Source: Acidobacteriota bacterium
GTDB taxonomy: Bacteria; Acidobacteriota; Thermoanaerobaculia; Multivoradales; JBCCEF01
NCBI GenBank assembly: GCA_039028635.1
Contig: JBCCHV010000016.1
Span: 1 to 64,000, forward strand
DNA: 64,000 bases
Direction: 5' to 3'
Shown: positions 45,498-53,893 of the stretch, piece after piece
Position numbering within the stretch: the first letter of the stretch is position 1
Layout: each line of letters opens with the position of its first letter
Notes under the pieces: model-generated
The model's database searches: none
What the model was told of the DNA's origin: nothing
The model's input: only the letters and a program-made list of their open reading frames with translations
Program-made: the position numbers and the translations under genes

Positions 45498-45722
45498 TCA
45501 GTCGGTGAGGTCGAGGATCATTCGAATGCCGGCTCGAATGATCTCCGTCTCGCTGAGTCGCTCCTCGAAGGCCTTGCGCCTCAGGGCTTCGTTCTCTTCG
45601 TCCGAAATCCACAGATTTTTGCGAATCATGCCCGACTTGGTGACCGTCGTCGTGCCCCCGCGCGGTCCCGTACGGCGCTCTTTGCTCGAACCGCTGGTCA
45701 GCGGTTTCTCGCTCACTCTCAT
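45498..45722 (-). CDS. Ribbon-helix-helix DNA-binding protein
   Basis: 74 residues, with AAGGAGGT about 10 bases before the ATG at 45722. A basic disordered N-terminus (1-30) leads to a ribbon-helix-helix segment: strand MIRKNLWIS, helix DEENEALRRKAFEERL, turn SETE, and helix IIRAGIRMIL, typical of CopG/Arc-type repressors and antitoxins. No toxin gene is adjacent, so it is more likely a stand-alone regulator. The upstream sequence up to 45900 is AT-rich, with plausible promoter elements and a possible autoregulated operator. Confidence 0.75.
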   Translation of the reverse strand: MRVSEKPLTSGSSKERRTGPRGGTTTVTKSGMIRKNLWISDEENEALRRKAFEERLSETEIIRAGIRMILDLTD

Positions 45723-46140
45723 CGCTCAATGACCTCCTTGCACGCGCAGCTTCTGACCCATGCCGACACCGTCGACAGTCAAGAGATGTCGCTCTTCCCG
45801 CCCTCGGTTCGAGCACTCATGAAACGCACTGTACTTGAGATAAAAGTTTAACATGATTCAGGCGACTAAATACTTTGGAAACAGAAAAGAAGGACTGGCC
45901 GGCCTGCTGCGCTCGCCCGACCTGCTCGCCAGATCCTGCGGCGAAAGGTCGTAGATTGCTGAAGATGCGAGGCATCGGCCGATCGGCCTCAGGGTTGCCT
46001 CGGTAGGGGGTCGCGATCCCGGCTGGAGGTCGCCGACACCGGTCCGCAGCTGGGAAGGGAAGCGGCCACCGGCCGAGCTCGGGCCGGTGGCGCGCTGCGA
46101 TCAAGCTCGATCGCCGCTCGAGGCGGCGACCGCTGGGGGG
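45723..46140. other. Intergenic region with AT-rich segment and hairpin
   Basis: 418 bases without a supported gene. Bases about 45815-45900 are clearly more AT-rich than the surroundings (GATAAAAGTTTAACATGATT) and probably hold the promoter of the RHH gene. Bases 46065-46091 hold a perfect 10-base inverted repeat (GCCACCGGCC, 7-base loop) just beyond the stop of the minus-strand gene at 46141. It may act as that gene's terminator, although the following tract is pyrimidine-rich rather than T-rich. Confidence 0.5.
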
Positions 46141-46914
46141 CTAGGGCTTGTCTTGATAGACGACGGTCACCATGGCGCCCTTGCCGTTTCCCTGGTCGAC
46201 GATCGTCGCGGTGAGCTCGCGGGAGCCGTCGTCACTCTTGCCATTGAGGGCCACCAGCGCTTGGCCACCGCCCGAAAAGGAAGATCTCTCGGGCTTGATG
46301 CCGAGATCTTCGAAGGCCTGGCGATAGAACGCCTCCAGGTCTTCACTCGACTCGTCGGTCTGGATGGCGAAGCTTCCGGAGCTGCCCGAGTCGTTGCTGG
46401 TGGTCCAAGCATTGGTGGCCTCGTAGCCGGGGTAGGCAGGCACCCAGTCGGGGGCGTCATTGCGCGTCGCGCCGCCGCCGATGCGGACTTCCGAGGTGGT
46501 GCCGGAGTCGTCCGTCTGGGTCACCTGCATGCCACCCGCCGAATCGCTGAAGGTCACCGAGGTGGACTGGCCGTCGGAGGTTTCGAAGCCGAACCGCCCC
46601 TCTTGAACGTCTTCGAGATTGACCGTGACGGTCTTGCCGGTCTTGGACTCGAGAATGGTCAAGGTGCCGGCCTCGGGATCGCTTTCGACCAGCTCGAGCT
46701 CGGGGTTGAGACGGACGATCATCTCGGCGGCGGCGAGGGCTGGATTGTCTTCGAAGCCGCCGGCGAACTCGTTCACTTTCTTGCCGACGAAGATGCCACC
46801 GATGGTGAACAAGACCGCCGTGACAAGGAGCAATCCAACGCATCCGATCGCCACCCAGGCGAGCGGGTGAAGGCCTTTCTTGGCCGGCGGCGCAGGGGAG
46901 TGCGGCTGATTCAT
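46141..46914 (-). CDS. Membrane-anchored secreted protein of unknown function
   Basis: 257 residues. A Pro/Lys-rich N-terminus is followed by a transmembrane helix (about 18-42, PLAWVAIGCVGLLLVTAVLF). The rest is extracytoplasmic: NEFAGGFEDNPALAAAEMIVRLNPELELV, then Ser/Thr/Asp-rich beta strands, a VPAYPGYEATNAW segment, and DESSEDLEAFYRQAFEDLGIK with a final beta strand VTVVYQDKP. This layout is familiar from hypothetical proteins in Acidobacteriota, but I know no function. It stands between the RHH regulator gene and the secreted peptide gene, which is divergent. Confidence 0.75.
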   Translation of the reverse strand: MNQPHSPAPPAKKGLHPLAWVAIGCVGLLLVTAVLFTIGGIFVGKKVNEFAGGFEDNPALAAAEMIVRLNPELELVESDPEAGTLTILESKTGKTVTVNLEDVQEGRFGFETSDGQSTSVTFSDSAGGMQVTQTDDSGTTSEVRIGGGATRNDAPDWVPAYPGYEATNAWTTSNDSGSSGSFAIQTDESSEDLEAFYRQAFEDLGIKPERSSFSGGGQALVALNGKSDDGSRELTATIVDQGNGKGAMVTVVYQDKP

Positions 46915-47183
46915 GAAACCTCCAGAGATTGAATTCGGGGAGCGTCGAAGCGCGGAACCAAGGAGCGTAAATCTATCATGCGGCGGGCTCTGCGAAAGGA
47001 CCTCGGCCGGCGGTATTTGGATGTGAGGATAGGTGTCGATAATTACTCTTTTTAAGAATGGTATTCCATTTTTACGAAGATTCGCGTCTCAAAAAATGTT
47101 TCGCAGGCACAGACGGTTCCTAGAGGCGGAGCGAAGCCCCACGCTGAAGTGGGGATGTCGGAGTCGCCTCCTGGGAGGGAACC

Positions 47184-47456
47184 ATGCGGTGCATTCGTTC
47201 TGGAGCCATTCTGGCCCTCGTGTTGACCCTCAGCTTGTCGCTGCCGATCGCAGCGGCGCCCTCGGACCGTGACGACTCCGCCTCCTGGTGGAACGACCTC
47301 GAAGACCTCATCTCGTCCTGGCTCGAAGCCTTGCAGCAGCCGGCGCCGGAAGGCGGCGATCAGCTTGGCGAAACCGGTTCCGATCCCGGCGGCGGTGGCG
47401 ACGATGGCGACGATGGGCCCGGGCTGGATCCCAATGGCCCGCCGACTGGGCCATAG
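47184..47456 (+). CDS. Small secreted SWW/DPNG peptide (cassette 1)
   Basis: 90 residues with GGGAGG upstream. Signal peptide (1-25, ending IAAAP). The mature part is about 65 residues: acidic DRDDSASWWNDLEDLISSW, a linker, then a Gly/Asp-rich stretch and an end GPGLDPNGPP. The same plan occurs at 57517-57717: ASWWERLREIVSDW and IDPNGGG, with the SWW motif right after the signal peptide and DPNG near the C-terminus. Each copy is followed by a TPR-type gene. Exported peptides with conserved ends are compatible with signalling, a cell-surface component, or a processed bioactive peptide; none is proven. The upstream 150 bases include AT-rich sequence. Confidence 0.75.
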   Translation: MRCIRSGAILALVLTLSLSLPIAAAPSDRDDSASWWNDLEDLISSWLEALQQPAPEGGDQLGETGSDPGGGGDDGDDGPGLDPNGPPTGP

Positions 47457-47574
47457 ATGTTAAAAATATTTATATGATTGACTTTTGTTATATTTAATAT
47501 CAGCGAGCTCGTTTGGGCTCTAGAATGCAGGTGGACGCCATCGCCGTTGCGTCCCTCTGGTGTGTTGAGGTGGA
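47457..47574 (+). promoter_or_regulatory. AT-rich spacer with possible promoter for the TPR gene
   Basis: Between the peptide stop and the TPR gene. Bases about 47459-47500 are almost pure A/T (TTAAAAATATTTATATGATT), a sharp contrast with the GC-rich coding sequence on both sides. TTGACT at about 47478 and TAGAAT at 47521-47526 are promoter-like. The TPR gene may therefore have its own promoter rather than depend only on the peptide transcript. Confidence 0.45.
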
Positions 47575-48927
47575 ATGGAAAAGCACCCTGATCCTGAAAC
47601 TCTGGCTCGCTTCGCCAAGCTCGGTCTCGAGCGCGACGCGCTTCGCACGACCGCCTGGCATCTCTATCAATGTGGGATGTGCCGCCGCGCGATGGCGCGC
47701 TCGGCCCCGGAGGGCCTCGCGGTCCTCGGCCATTTGATCCGCTCGGCGGGGCTGGAACGTCCGGCTCGAGAGCCGCGAGGCAACCCCTCCTACGCGGAAA
47801 TCTTCGCCAAGGTTCGCAGCTCCGTCGAACGAACCGTTTCGGCCCTGCCGTGGGAGCGCAGCCAGGCTCCGGGCATCCTGCGCAAGCTGCTTCCCCTCGA
47901 TGGACCGGAGCGCCGTCGCCTGCTGCGGGAAAAGCCGGAGTTTCGACGTCGGGCGGTGGCGGAGCTCTGCGTGCAGCGGGCGATGGCCCTCTACGAAGAC
48001 GAGCTCGAGCGGGTCGAGCCGCTGGCCCAGCTCGGTCTCGAGATCCTGGAGCTCCTCGACGACCCGGATCCGGTCGCCGCCGCCCTGGCGGCGGATCTCG
48101 CCGCCGAGGCTTGGTGCGCCATTGGCAATGCCCGTCGCATTCGCTCCGATCTGCGCGCTGCCGATCGCGCCTTCGCGCGCTGTCGCGATCTGCTGGCGAA
48201 GGGCACCAAGGATCCCCTCGCCTGGGCTCAGGTGGCGACCTACGAAGCCTCCCTCAAGCGTGCCCAGCGCCAGTTCGCTGCCGGTGAGCGCCTGCTCGGC
48301 CAGGCCATCGCGATCTTCCGCCGTGCCGGCGACCGCGAGTGGCAGGCGCGGGCGCTGATCAATCGCGCCCTGTCGCAGAGCTACCGCGGCGCCACCGCCG
48401 AGGCCATCGAAGATCTCGAGCTGGCCCAGGAGACGGCCGACTTCTCGGCCCATCCGCGGCTCGAGCTGGTGATTCAACAGAACCTCCTGTTGTGTCTCAA
48501 GAACGCAGGTCGCCTGGCCGATGCCCTCGCCCTGCTGCCGCGGGTGCGGCAGCTCTGCGCGCGGCGCGACCGTCATCTCGATGGCCTCAATCTCGACTGG
48601 CTCGAAGGGCAGCTCCTGATCGAGCTCGGTCGGCGATCGCAGGCGCGCCAGCTGCTCGAGCAGGCGCGGGATGGCTTCGTGGCGGCGGGCATCGGTTACA
48701 GCGCTGCGCTGGTTTCGCTCGATCTCGCGTTGGTGCTGCTGGAGCAAGGCCTGGTGGCCGAGGTCAAGACCCTGGCCCAGGAAAGCCTGCCAATCTTTCT
48801 GTCGCGCGACGTGCCGGCGGAATCGGCGACGGCCCTGGCGCTGTTTCGCCAGGCCGCCGTCGCCGAGCGGGCCACCGCCGATATGGTGCGCGACCTGCTG
48901 CGTACGCTGCGTCCGCAGATGGGCTGA
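47575..48927 (+). CDS. TPR protein with N-terminal HxxxCxxC zinc motif (cassette 1 partner)
   Basis: 450 residues. Near the N-terminus HLYQCGMC gives His29-Cys33-Cys36, the H-x3-C-x2-C pattern of zinc-binding anti-sigma (zf-HC2/ZAS) domains, but no transmembrane helix follows. The remaining sequence is helical TPR-like repeats, e.g. SDLRAADRAFARCRDLLAKG, KRAQRQFAAGERLLGQAIAIF, DALALLPRVRQLCA, and GLVAEVKTLAQESLPIFLS. This architecture, with RRRLLREKPEFRRRAVAELC before the repeats, is the same as in the protein at 57728-58987. A cytosolic regulatory role is plausible by analogy with TPR regulators that sense peptides; that is inference. Confidence 0.82.
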   Translation: MEKHPDPETLARFAKLGLERDALRTTAWHLYQCGMCRRAMARSAPEGLAVLGHLIRSAGLERPAREPRGNPSYAEIFAKVRSSVERTVSALPWERSQAPGILRKLLPLDGPERRRLLREKPEFRRRAVAELCVQRAMALYEDELERVEPLAQLGLEILELLDDPDPVAAALAADLAAEAWCAIGNARRIRSDLRAADRAFARCRDLLAKGTKDPLAWAQVATYEASLKRAQRQFAAGERLLGQAIAIFRRAGDREWQARALINRALSQSYRGATAEAIEDLELAQETADFSAHPRLELVIQQNLLLCLKNAGRLADALALLPRVRQLCARRDRHLDGLNLDWLEGQLLIELGRRSQARQLLEQARDGFVAAGIGYSAALVSLDLALVLLEQGLVAEVKTLAQESLPIFLSRDVPAESATALALFRQAAVAERATADMVRDLLRTLRPQMG

Positions 48928-49096
48928 CGGGCAGTTCGATCGGCGCGCTGCGGCGAGGCTTTTCAGCTTCTTCGTGGCCCCCTCGGGGAGCGCTCGAAGA
49001 TGCCCCGCGCAGAGCCGGCGACGGGGATTCCCAGGAGACCAGGAGTACGGTAGCCTCGGCCCTCCTCCCGACGGGAGGCGAGCCGAGGAGATCCCG

Positions 49097-50347
49097 ATGG
49101 TCCAAGTCCGACCCTTTCGCGCCGTTCGTCCGCCCGCCGCCGAGGCGGCTCGCGTGGCGAGCGTCCCCTACGACGTCGTTTCGGCGGCCGAAGCGCGCTC
49201 CCTGGCGGCGGGAGATGCCGCCAGCTTTCTCAACGTCATTCGCCCGGAAGTGCAGTTCGAGGCCGGCCGAGAGCCGGCGCCGGAAGCCCTGCACGATGCC
49301 GCCCGCCGCGCCTTCGATCACCTGCTGACGGAGGGTCTGCTGGCGGAGAGCCCGCATCCGGCCCTCTATCTCTATCGCTTGACCTGGCAGGATCATCGTC
49401 AGACCGGCGTCGTGGCCTGCTGTTCCGTCGACGAGTACGACGCCGGCGTGATCAAGAAGCACGAGAAGACCCGGCCCGATAAGCAGGAGGACCGCACCCG
49501 CCACGGCCTGGCGGTCGGGGCCCACGTCGGTCCGGTCTTCCTGACCTATCGTTCGAAGCCGATGATCGACGAGCTGGTGGCGGCCTCGACGGAGGTCGCC
49601 CCCTGGGTCGACTTCACGGCCCCGGACGGGGTTCGCCATGAGCTCTGGGAAGTGCGCGAGAGCGCGGCCCTCGAAGCCGCCTTCGCCGCTGTTCCGGCGC
49701 TCTATATCGCCGACGGACACCATCGTTCGGCGAGTGCCAGCGGCATCCGGGCCGCTCTGCGGCGCGGCAATTCCGGGCATCGTGGAGACGAGCCTTACAA
49801 TCGGTTTCTATCGGTCCTATTTCCCGCTGACCAGCTCCGTATCCTGTCGTACAACCGCTTCGTCAAGGATCGCCTGGGAGCGAGCCCGGAGGCCTTCTTG
49901 GCAAAGCTTCGGCAGGATTTCGAGATCACCTTCATCGACGATCCGAGCTCCTGCGCGGTCGGCCGAGTGGCCATGCATCTTGATGGCCGGTGGTTCGGCA
50001 TCGACCTCGGCGAGCCCCCGGAGGATCTGGTGGCGGCCCTCGATGCGGCCATGCTGCAGGATCGCATCCTCGGCCCCCACCTCGGAATCGACGATCCCCG
50101 CACTTCCCAGCGCATCGACTTCGTGGGTGGCATTCGAGGCGTCGGCGAGCTCGAACGGCGGGTGGCGGCGCGCCCCGAGGGAGTGGCCTTCGCCCTCGCG
50201 CCGCTGCCGATGGACGACCTGCTGGCGGTCGCCGATGCCGGTCGCGTCCTGCCCCCGAAGTCCACCTGGTTCGAGCCCAAACTGCGCTCGGGCCTACTGA
50301 TTCATCGTTTCGAAGCCGCAACCGGCTCGACGGAGGCCTCCCGATGA
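49097..50347 (+). CDS. DUF1015 family protein
   Basis: 416 residues from the ATG at 49097 (GAGGAG 6 bases upstream). DUF1015 signatures: VRPFRAVRPPAAEAARVASVPYDVVS at the start (shown here in pieces: VRPFRAVRP and VASVPYDVVS), FLNVIRPE, KKHEKTRPDKQEDR, and YIADGHHRSASA, then AEQ-type middle strands and FVGGIRGVGELE. The conserved KHE.T and DGHHR motifs look catalytic. It overlaps serC by ATGA. DUF1015 genes are often next to serC or serA, pointing to serine or phosphoserine metabolism, but the reaction is not established. Confidence 0.93.
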   Translation: MVQVRPFRAVRPPAAEAARVASVPYDVVSAAEARSLAAGDAASFLNVIRPEVQFEAGREPAPEALHDAARRAFDHLLTEGLLAESPHPALYLYRLTWQDHRQTGVVACCSVDEYDAGVIKKHEKTRPDKQEDRTRHGLAVGAHVGPVFLTYRSKPMIDELVAASTEVAPWVDFTAPDGVRHELWEVRESAALEAAFAAVPALYIADGHHRSASASGIRAALRRGNSGHRGDEPYNRFLSVLFPADQLRILSYNRFVKDRLGASPEAFLAKLRQDFEITFIDDPSSCAVGRVAMHLDGRWFGIDLGEPPEDLVAALDAAMLQDRILGPHLGIDDPRTSQRIDFVGGIRGVGELERRVAARPEGVAFALAPLPMDDLLAVADAGRVLPPKSTWFEPKLRSGLLIHRFEAATGSTEASR

Positions 50348-51423
50348 GGGTTTTCAATTTCAGCGCCGGTCCGGCCACGCTGCCGGAGGCGGTGCTCGAG
50401 GAAGCTCGTCAGTCCTTGCTGTCCTACGGCTCGTCCGGCCGCAGCGTGATGGAGCTCAGCCATCGCTCTCCGGAGTACGACGAGATCCATCGCCACGGGA
50501 TCGATCGCCTGCGTCGTCTGCTGGCGGTCCCCGAGAATTTCGAGATCCTTCTGCTGCAGGGAGGCGCCAGCCTGCAGTTCGCGATGGTGCCGGCCAACCT
50601 GATGCACGGCTCCGGTCGCGCCGATTATGTGCTCACCGGTACTTGGTCGCGCAAGGCTGCGGCGGAGGCGCGCAAGGTCGGTGAGGTGAGGATCGCCGGC
50701 AGTGGAGAAGGCGATGACTTCCGCCGCATTCCACGGCCCCAAGAGCTCGACTTCGATGCCAGCGCGGACTTCGTCCACCTGACGTCGAACAACACCATCT
50801 GCGGCACCCAATGGCGCGATCTGCCGGAGACCGCGAGCGTTCCGGCGGTGGTCGACATGTCGTCCGACATTCTGTCGCGACCGATCCCCTGGGAGCGGGT
50901 CGGGTTGGCCTACGCCGGGGCGCAGAAGAACCTGGGGCCGGCGGGAGTGACGTTGGTGATCGTGCGCCGCGATCTCATGGCGGGTGCCCCGGATGATCTG
51001 CCGGCGATGCTCGACTACCGGGTGCATGCGGCCAAGGGCTCGCTCTACAACACGCCCCCCACCTGGTCCATCTACATGCTGGGCCTGGCCTGCCGGTGGG
51101 TCGAAGAGCAGGGTGGCCTGGCCGCCATGGAGGCGGCCAGCCTGCAGCGCTCGCGCGCCCTCTATGAGGCCATCGACCGGCTGCCGGCATTCCGCGGTAC
51201 CGCCGAGGTGGACAGTCGCTCGCGCATGAACGTCACCTTTCGGCTGGCGACCGAGGAGCTCGAGGCGGAGTTTCTGCGGCGCGCCGGCGAGCGCCGGATG
51301 ACCAATCTCAAGGGCCATCGCTCGGTGGGTGGAATTCGGGCCTCCCTTTACAATGCTCTGCCGATGGCCGCCGTCGAAGCCTTGATCGAGTTGATGGAAG
51401 AGTTCGCTCGCGAGTCCGGCTAG
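50344..51423 (+). CDS. serC: Phosphoserine aminotransferase
   Basis: 359 residues, normal for SerC. Recognisable segments: VFNFSAGPATLPEAVL, YGSSGRSVMELSHRSPEY, LLLQGGASLQFAMVPANL, the PLP lysine in YAGAQKNLGPAG, and NTPPTWSIYMLGLA. It transfers the amino group from glutamate to 3-phosphohydroxypyruvate in serine synthesis, in the cytosol. The DUF1015 gene overlaps it and is co-translated. Confidence 0.97.
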   Translation: MRVFNFSAGPATLPEAVLEEARQSLLSYGSSGRSVMELSHRSPEYDEIHRHGIDRLRRLLAVPENFEILLLQGGASLQFAMVPANLMHGSGRADYVLTGTWSRKAAAEARKVGEVRIAGSGEGDDFRRIPRPQELDFDASADFVHLTSNNTICGTQWRDLPETASVPAVVDMSSDILSRPIPWERVGLAYAGAQKNLGPAGVTLVIVRRDLMAGAPDDLPAMLDYRVHAAKGSLYNTPPTWSIYMLGLACRWVEEQGGLAAMEAASLQRSRALYEAIDRLPAFRGTAEVDSRSRMNVTFRLATEELEAEFLRRAGERRMTNLKGHRSVGGIRASLYNALPMAAVEALIELMEEFARESG

Positions 51424-51460
51424 AGCCCGCTCGCTTCCGAAGCTGCCCCGAGAGTCCACC

Positions 51461-52243
51461 GTGTACAGCCGCCAACCTCATCCTCGTCTGCCCAGCTTCG
51501 GAGGCCTGGGCGGTCCTCCGCCGCGGGACCTGGTGATCCTGCTGGCGGTGATTTTGGTGACCTTCAGCCTACGCTTCTTCGCTTCGACCGCGATCCTGCC
51601 GGCCTTGCTCGAGCTCACCTCCGAGGGATGGCGCCGAGGCTTTCTCTGGCAGGCCGGAACCTATGCCTTCATCGGGCGCGGTGGCGCTGGGCTGTGGCTC
51701 CTGCTCGAGCTCTTCATCCTCTATCTCTTCGGCCGAGACGTCTTCTGGTCCCTCGGGCGTCGGCGATTCTGGACCCTGCTCGGCTTTGGGGTGCTGGCAG
51801 CGGCCGGTGCCGCCATCGTCACCGATGCGGTCGCGAAGCTGCTCGGCCATCGGGTACAGCCGGGATTCGAGGTCTTCGATCTCATCCAGGGACAGCGCAC
51901 CTTGGTGTTGATCCTGATCGCCGCCTTCGCCACCCTCCATCGCGATGCCACGATCTATCTCTTCTTCGTCCTGCCGATCAAGGCGCGCTGGTTCATCCTC
52001 CTCGAGCTGCTGTTCGGGTTCTTCGCCTTCCTGCCGTCTCACGACATCGCCGGGCTGGTGGGGATTTGCGCCGCCGTCGCCATGACGGTCGCGAGCTTGC
52101 GGCCCGGCGGACCTCGCCGAGCCCTGCGCGAGCTCCGCCTCCGGGCGCAGCATCGCTGGTTGCGATTCAAGCTCGATCGCGAGCGCCGGCGTCGGCGATT
52201 GCGAGTCGTTCCGAGCCAGGATTCCGAGCCACCGGTGAACTGA
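51461..52243 (+). CDS. Rhomboid-like polytopic membrane protein without clear catalytic residues
   Basis: 260 residues from a GTG at 51461. There are about six transmembrane helices (DLVILLAVILVTFSLRFF, LWLLLELFILYLFG, FWTLLGFGVLAAAGAAIV, TLVLILIAAFATL, WFILLELLFGFFAFL, DIAGLVGICAAVAM) and a basic cytosolic tail (RHRWLRFKLDRERRRR-type). The helix pattern with AGLVGICAA near the end recalls rhomboid proteins, but the catalytic GxSG is absent: the corresponding region reads FDLIQGQRTL. It may therefore be an inactive rhomboid-fold protein or an unrelated membrane protein. It lies 37 bases after serC. Confidence 0.65.
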   Translation: MYSRQPHPRLPSFGGLGGPPPRDLVILLAVILVTFSLRFFASTAILPALLELTSEGWRRGFLWQAGTYAFIGRGGAGLWLLLELFILYLFGRDVFWSLGRRRFWTLLGFGVLAAAGAAIVTDAVAKLLGHRVQPGFEVFDLIQGQRTLVLILIAAFATLHRDATIYLFFVLPIKARWFILLELLFGFFAFLPSHDIAGLVGICAAVAMTVASLRPGGPRRALRELRLRAQHRWLRFKLDRERRRRRLRVVPSQDSEPPVN

Positions 52244-52497
52244 TCAGTGCCCGCGCCGGCAGATTTTCACCAGCCGGCGACAACTTCGGCCGAAATTTGC
52301 CGACGTCCCCTGATTTTCAAGGGATATGTATGTATGAGTGTATTTTTTGCCGATGATTTACAAAAATTCTTGTCTAAAGAGCCGGCAACATGAGAAGATC
52401 GGTGTATTAACGGTATTTCGTGAGTCTTCGAAGAATCGTCGTTAGCGAGAAAAGACTCGTTGACGGATCTTTTTTTGATCTCGTTTGGGGAGAATGG
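52244..52497 (+). promoter_or_regulatory. AT-rich upstream region of the ParA/H-NOX operon
   Basis: 254 bases without a gene. Bases 52316-52440 are strongly AT-rich (for instance GTATTTTTTGCCGATGATTT and ACAAAAATTC), and TTGTCT at 52370 and TATTAA at 52404 are promoter-like without ideal spacing. GGGGAG at 52487-52492 is the ribosome-binding site of the ParA gene. An in-frame ATG-less extension to 52420 exists but does not look like coding sequence. Confidence 0.4.
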
Positions 52498-53304
52498 ATG
52501 CGTTCACTTGCGATTTCTTCTCAGAAGGGGGGCGTGGGCAAGACCACCCTTTCTCTCAATCTCTCCTTCGCTCTGGCCCACCGCGGCTGGAACACGCTGC
52601 TGGTCGATGGCGATCCCCAGGGCTCCGTCGGCCTCTCCCTCCAGGGCGATGTGCGGACGGCGACCGGCTTGGTCGAGGTCCTCGAAGGTCAAGTCGGCCT
52701 CGCCGAGGCGGCGCGCCCGACCCGCATTCCGAGCCTCAAGATCGTGCCTGCCGGCGCCCCCGAGCCGAGTCGCTCGGAGCGCTGGGCGGGAAGCCTCGCC
52801 GCCGGCAGCTTTCCCTCCTTCCTCGAAGCCGCGGAAAAGGAGGGTTTCGATCTCGTCGTCGTCGACACGCCATCGGGTCTCCACGGCGCCAACCTCGAGA
52901 TTCTCCGGGCCGTGGACGCCATGCTGGTTCCGATTCAGGCCGAGCCGCTGGCCTTGCGTTCGGTGACCCAGACCCTCGAAGCGGTCGGTTTGCTGCGCGA
53001 TGGCGGTAGCGAAGTGACCATCGCCGGCTTCGTCGTCACGATGCTCAATTCGCGCCACGACGTCTCCCTCTCGGTCGCCCAGGAAGCCTGGGGCATGCTG
53101 CCGTCGGAGCTGGTGCTCGAAGCCTTCGTTCCCCGCGACGATGCCTTCCTGCTCGCCAGCGCCCACGGCGTTCCCTTGGGACTGTTGAGCCGCCGGCCAC
53201 CGCCGGTCGCGACGGTCTTCGATCGCCTGGCCGCCGAGATCGAACCCAGCCTAGGACTCGTCGAAGAGGAGGCCGAGCTTGCCCCAATCTCTCTCATGGA
53301 TTGA
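52498..53304 (+). CDS. ParA/MinD-superfamily ATPase (first gene of H-NOX operon)
   Basis: 268 residues from the ATG at 52498. Deviant Walker A SSQKGGVGKTTLSLNL (8-23), Walker A' LLVDGDPQGSVGLSL, and Walker B VVVDTPSGLHGAN. The body matches ParA-type ATPases that dimerise on ATP and position cargo on the nucleoid or membrane. It lacks an obvious amphipathic C-terminal membrane helix of MinD and has no adjacent ParB. It differs from the ParA at 17759-19132 in having no repeat tail. The downstream Roadblock gene starts inside its 3' end, so production is coupled. Confidence 0.92.
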   Translation: MRSLAISSQKGGVGKTTLSLNLSFALAHRGWNTLLVDGDPQGSVGLSLQGDVRTATGLVEVLEGQVGLAEAARPTRIPSLKIVPAGAPEPSRSERWAGSLAAGSFPSFLEAAEKEGFDLVVVDTPSGLHGANLEILRAVDAMLVPIQAEPLALRSVTQTLEAVGLLRDGGSEVTIAGFVVTMLNSRHDVSLSVAQEAWGMLPSELVLEAFVPRDDAFLLASAHGVPLGLLSRRPPPVATVFDRLAAEIEPSLGLVEEEAELAPISLMD

Positions 53305-53893
53305 TCCTCAAGCTCTTTCGTCGGCCCTCGTCAAAGCAGGCGTGCGGCGGGCTCCGCGCAATCAGGCGCGACCGGTCAATGTCGGCCTGCAACGCCTCGC
53401 TGTGGCTCCCGGTCCGGAGCCCGCGAAAGGCTCGTCGCCGATGCCAGTGGCGGCGGTGGAATCGACCACCGCAGCGGTATTGGTCCCATTTGTGGCTCCG
53501 GAAGGCACACTCCAATCGAGGCTCGAGGCATACCTCGAGTGGGCGGTCGGGGTTGCCCGGTGCCGTCAGATTTTTGTTTCCGATGAGGAGGGACTCGTGC
53601 TCTTGGAGCAGGAGAGCGACGGCGAGCTGATTGCCGTGTCGTCGTCATTCATGACCGTTCTCGACCGTATCCGGTCCTGTCTGGGCTCGGAAACGCCGGG
53701 CGTCATGGCTCTCGATATCGACTCCGAGCAGGTTCTGCATCTGATGCAGGTCAAGTCGAACCTCGGACGTTTCAACCTGGGCTGCGTGGTGTCGGAGCCG
53801 CTCCCGAGGGCCGTCGTCGAATCCCTCAAAGGCGGCCTCGAGGCGATCTTCGCCAGTGAGGAAGCAGTCTTTGCAGTCGAGCAGACATCATGA
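53279..53893 (+). CDS. Roadblock/LC7-like protein
   Basis: 204 residues from a TTG at 53279 (GAGGAGG at 53265-53271, overlapping the ParA gene by 26 bases). Residues 1-70 look disordered. The rest reads RLEAYLEWAVGVARCRQIFVSDEEGLVLLEQ with later strands and a long helix, in the length and order of a Roadblock/LC7 domain (split here for readability: VGVARCRQIFVSDEEGLVLL). Roadblock proteins form dimers that bind and regulate small GTPases or related NTPases. No Ras-type GTPase gene is next to it; the ParA ATPase is the only NTPase nearby. Its stop overlaps the next start (ATGA). Confidence 0.72.
   Translation: MPQSLSWIDPQALSSALVKAGVRRAPRNQARPVNVGLQRLAVAPGPEPAKGSSPMPVAAVESTTAAVLVPFVAPEGTLQSRLEAYLEWAVGVARCRQIFVSDEEGLVLLEQESDGELIAVSSSFMTVLDRIRSCLGSETPGVMALDIDSEQVLHLMQVKSNLGRFNLGCVVSEPLPRAVVESLKGGLEAIFASEEAVFAVEQTS

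Noticed and set aside
45498-45722. Antitoxin of a toxin-antitoxin pair
   Set aside because: Ribbon-helix-helix protein is clear, but neither adjacent gap contains a toxin-sized ORF with a ribosome-binding site.
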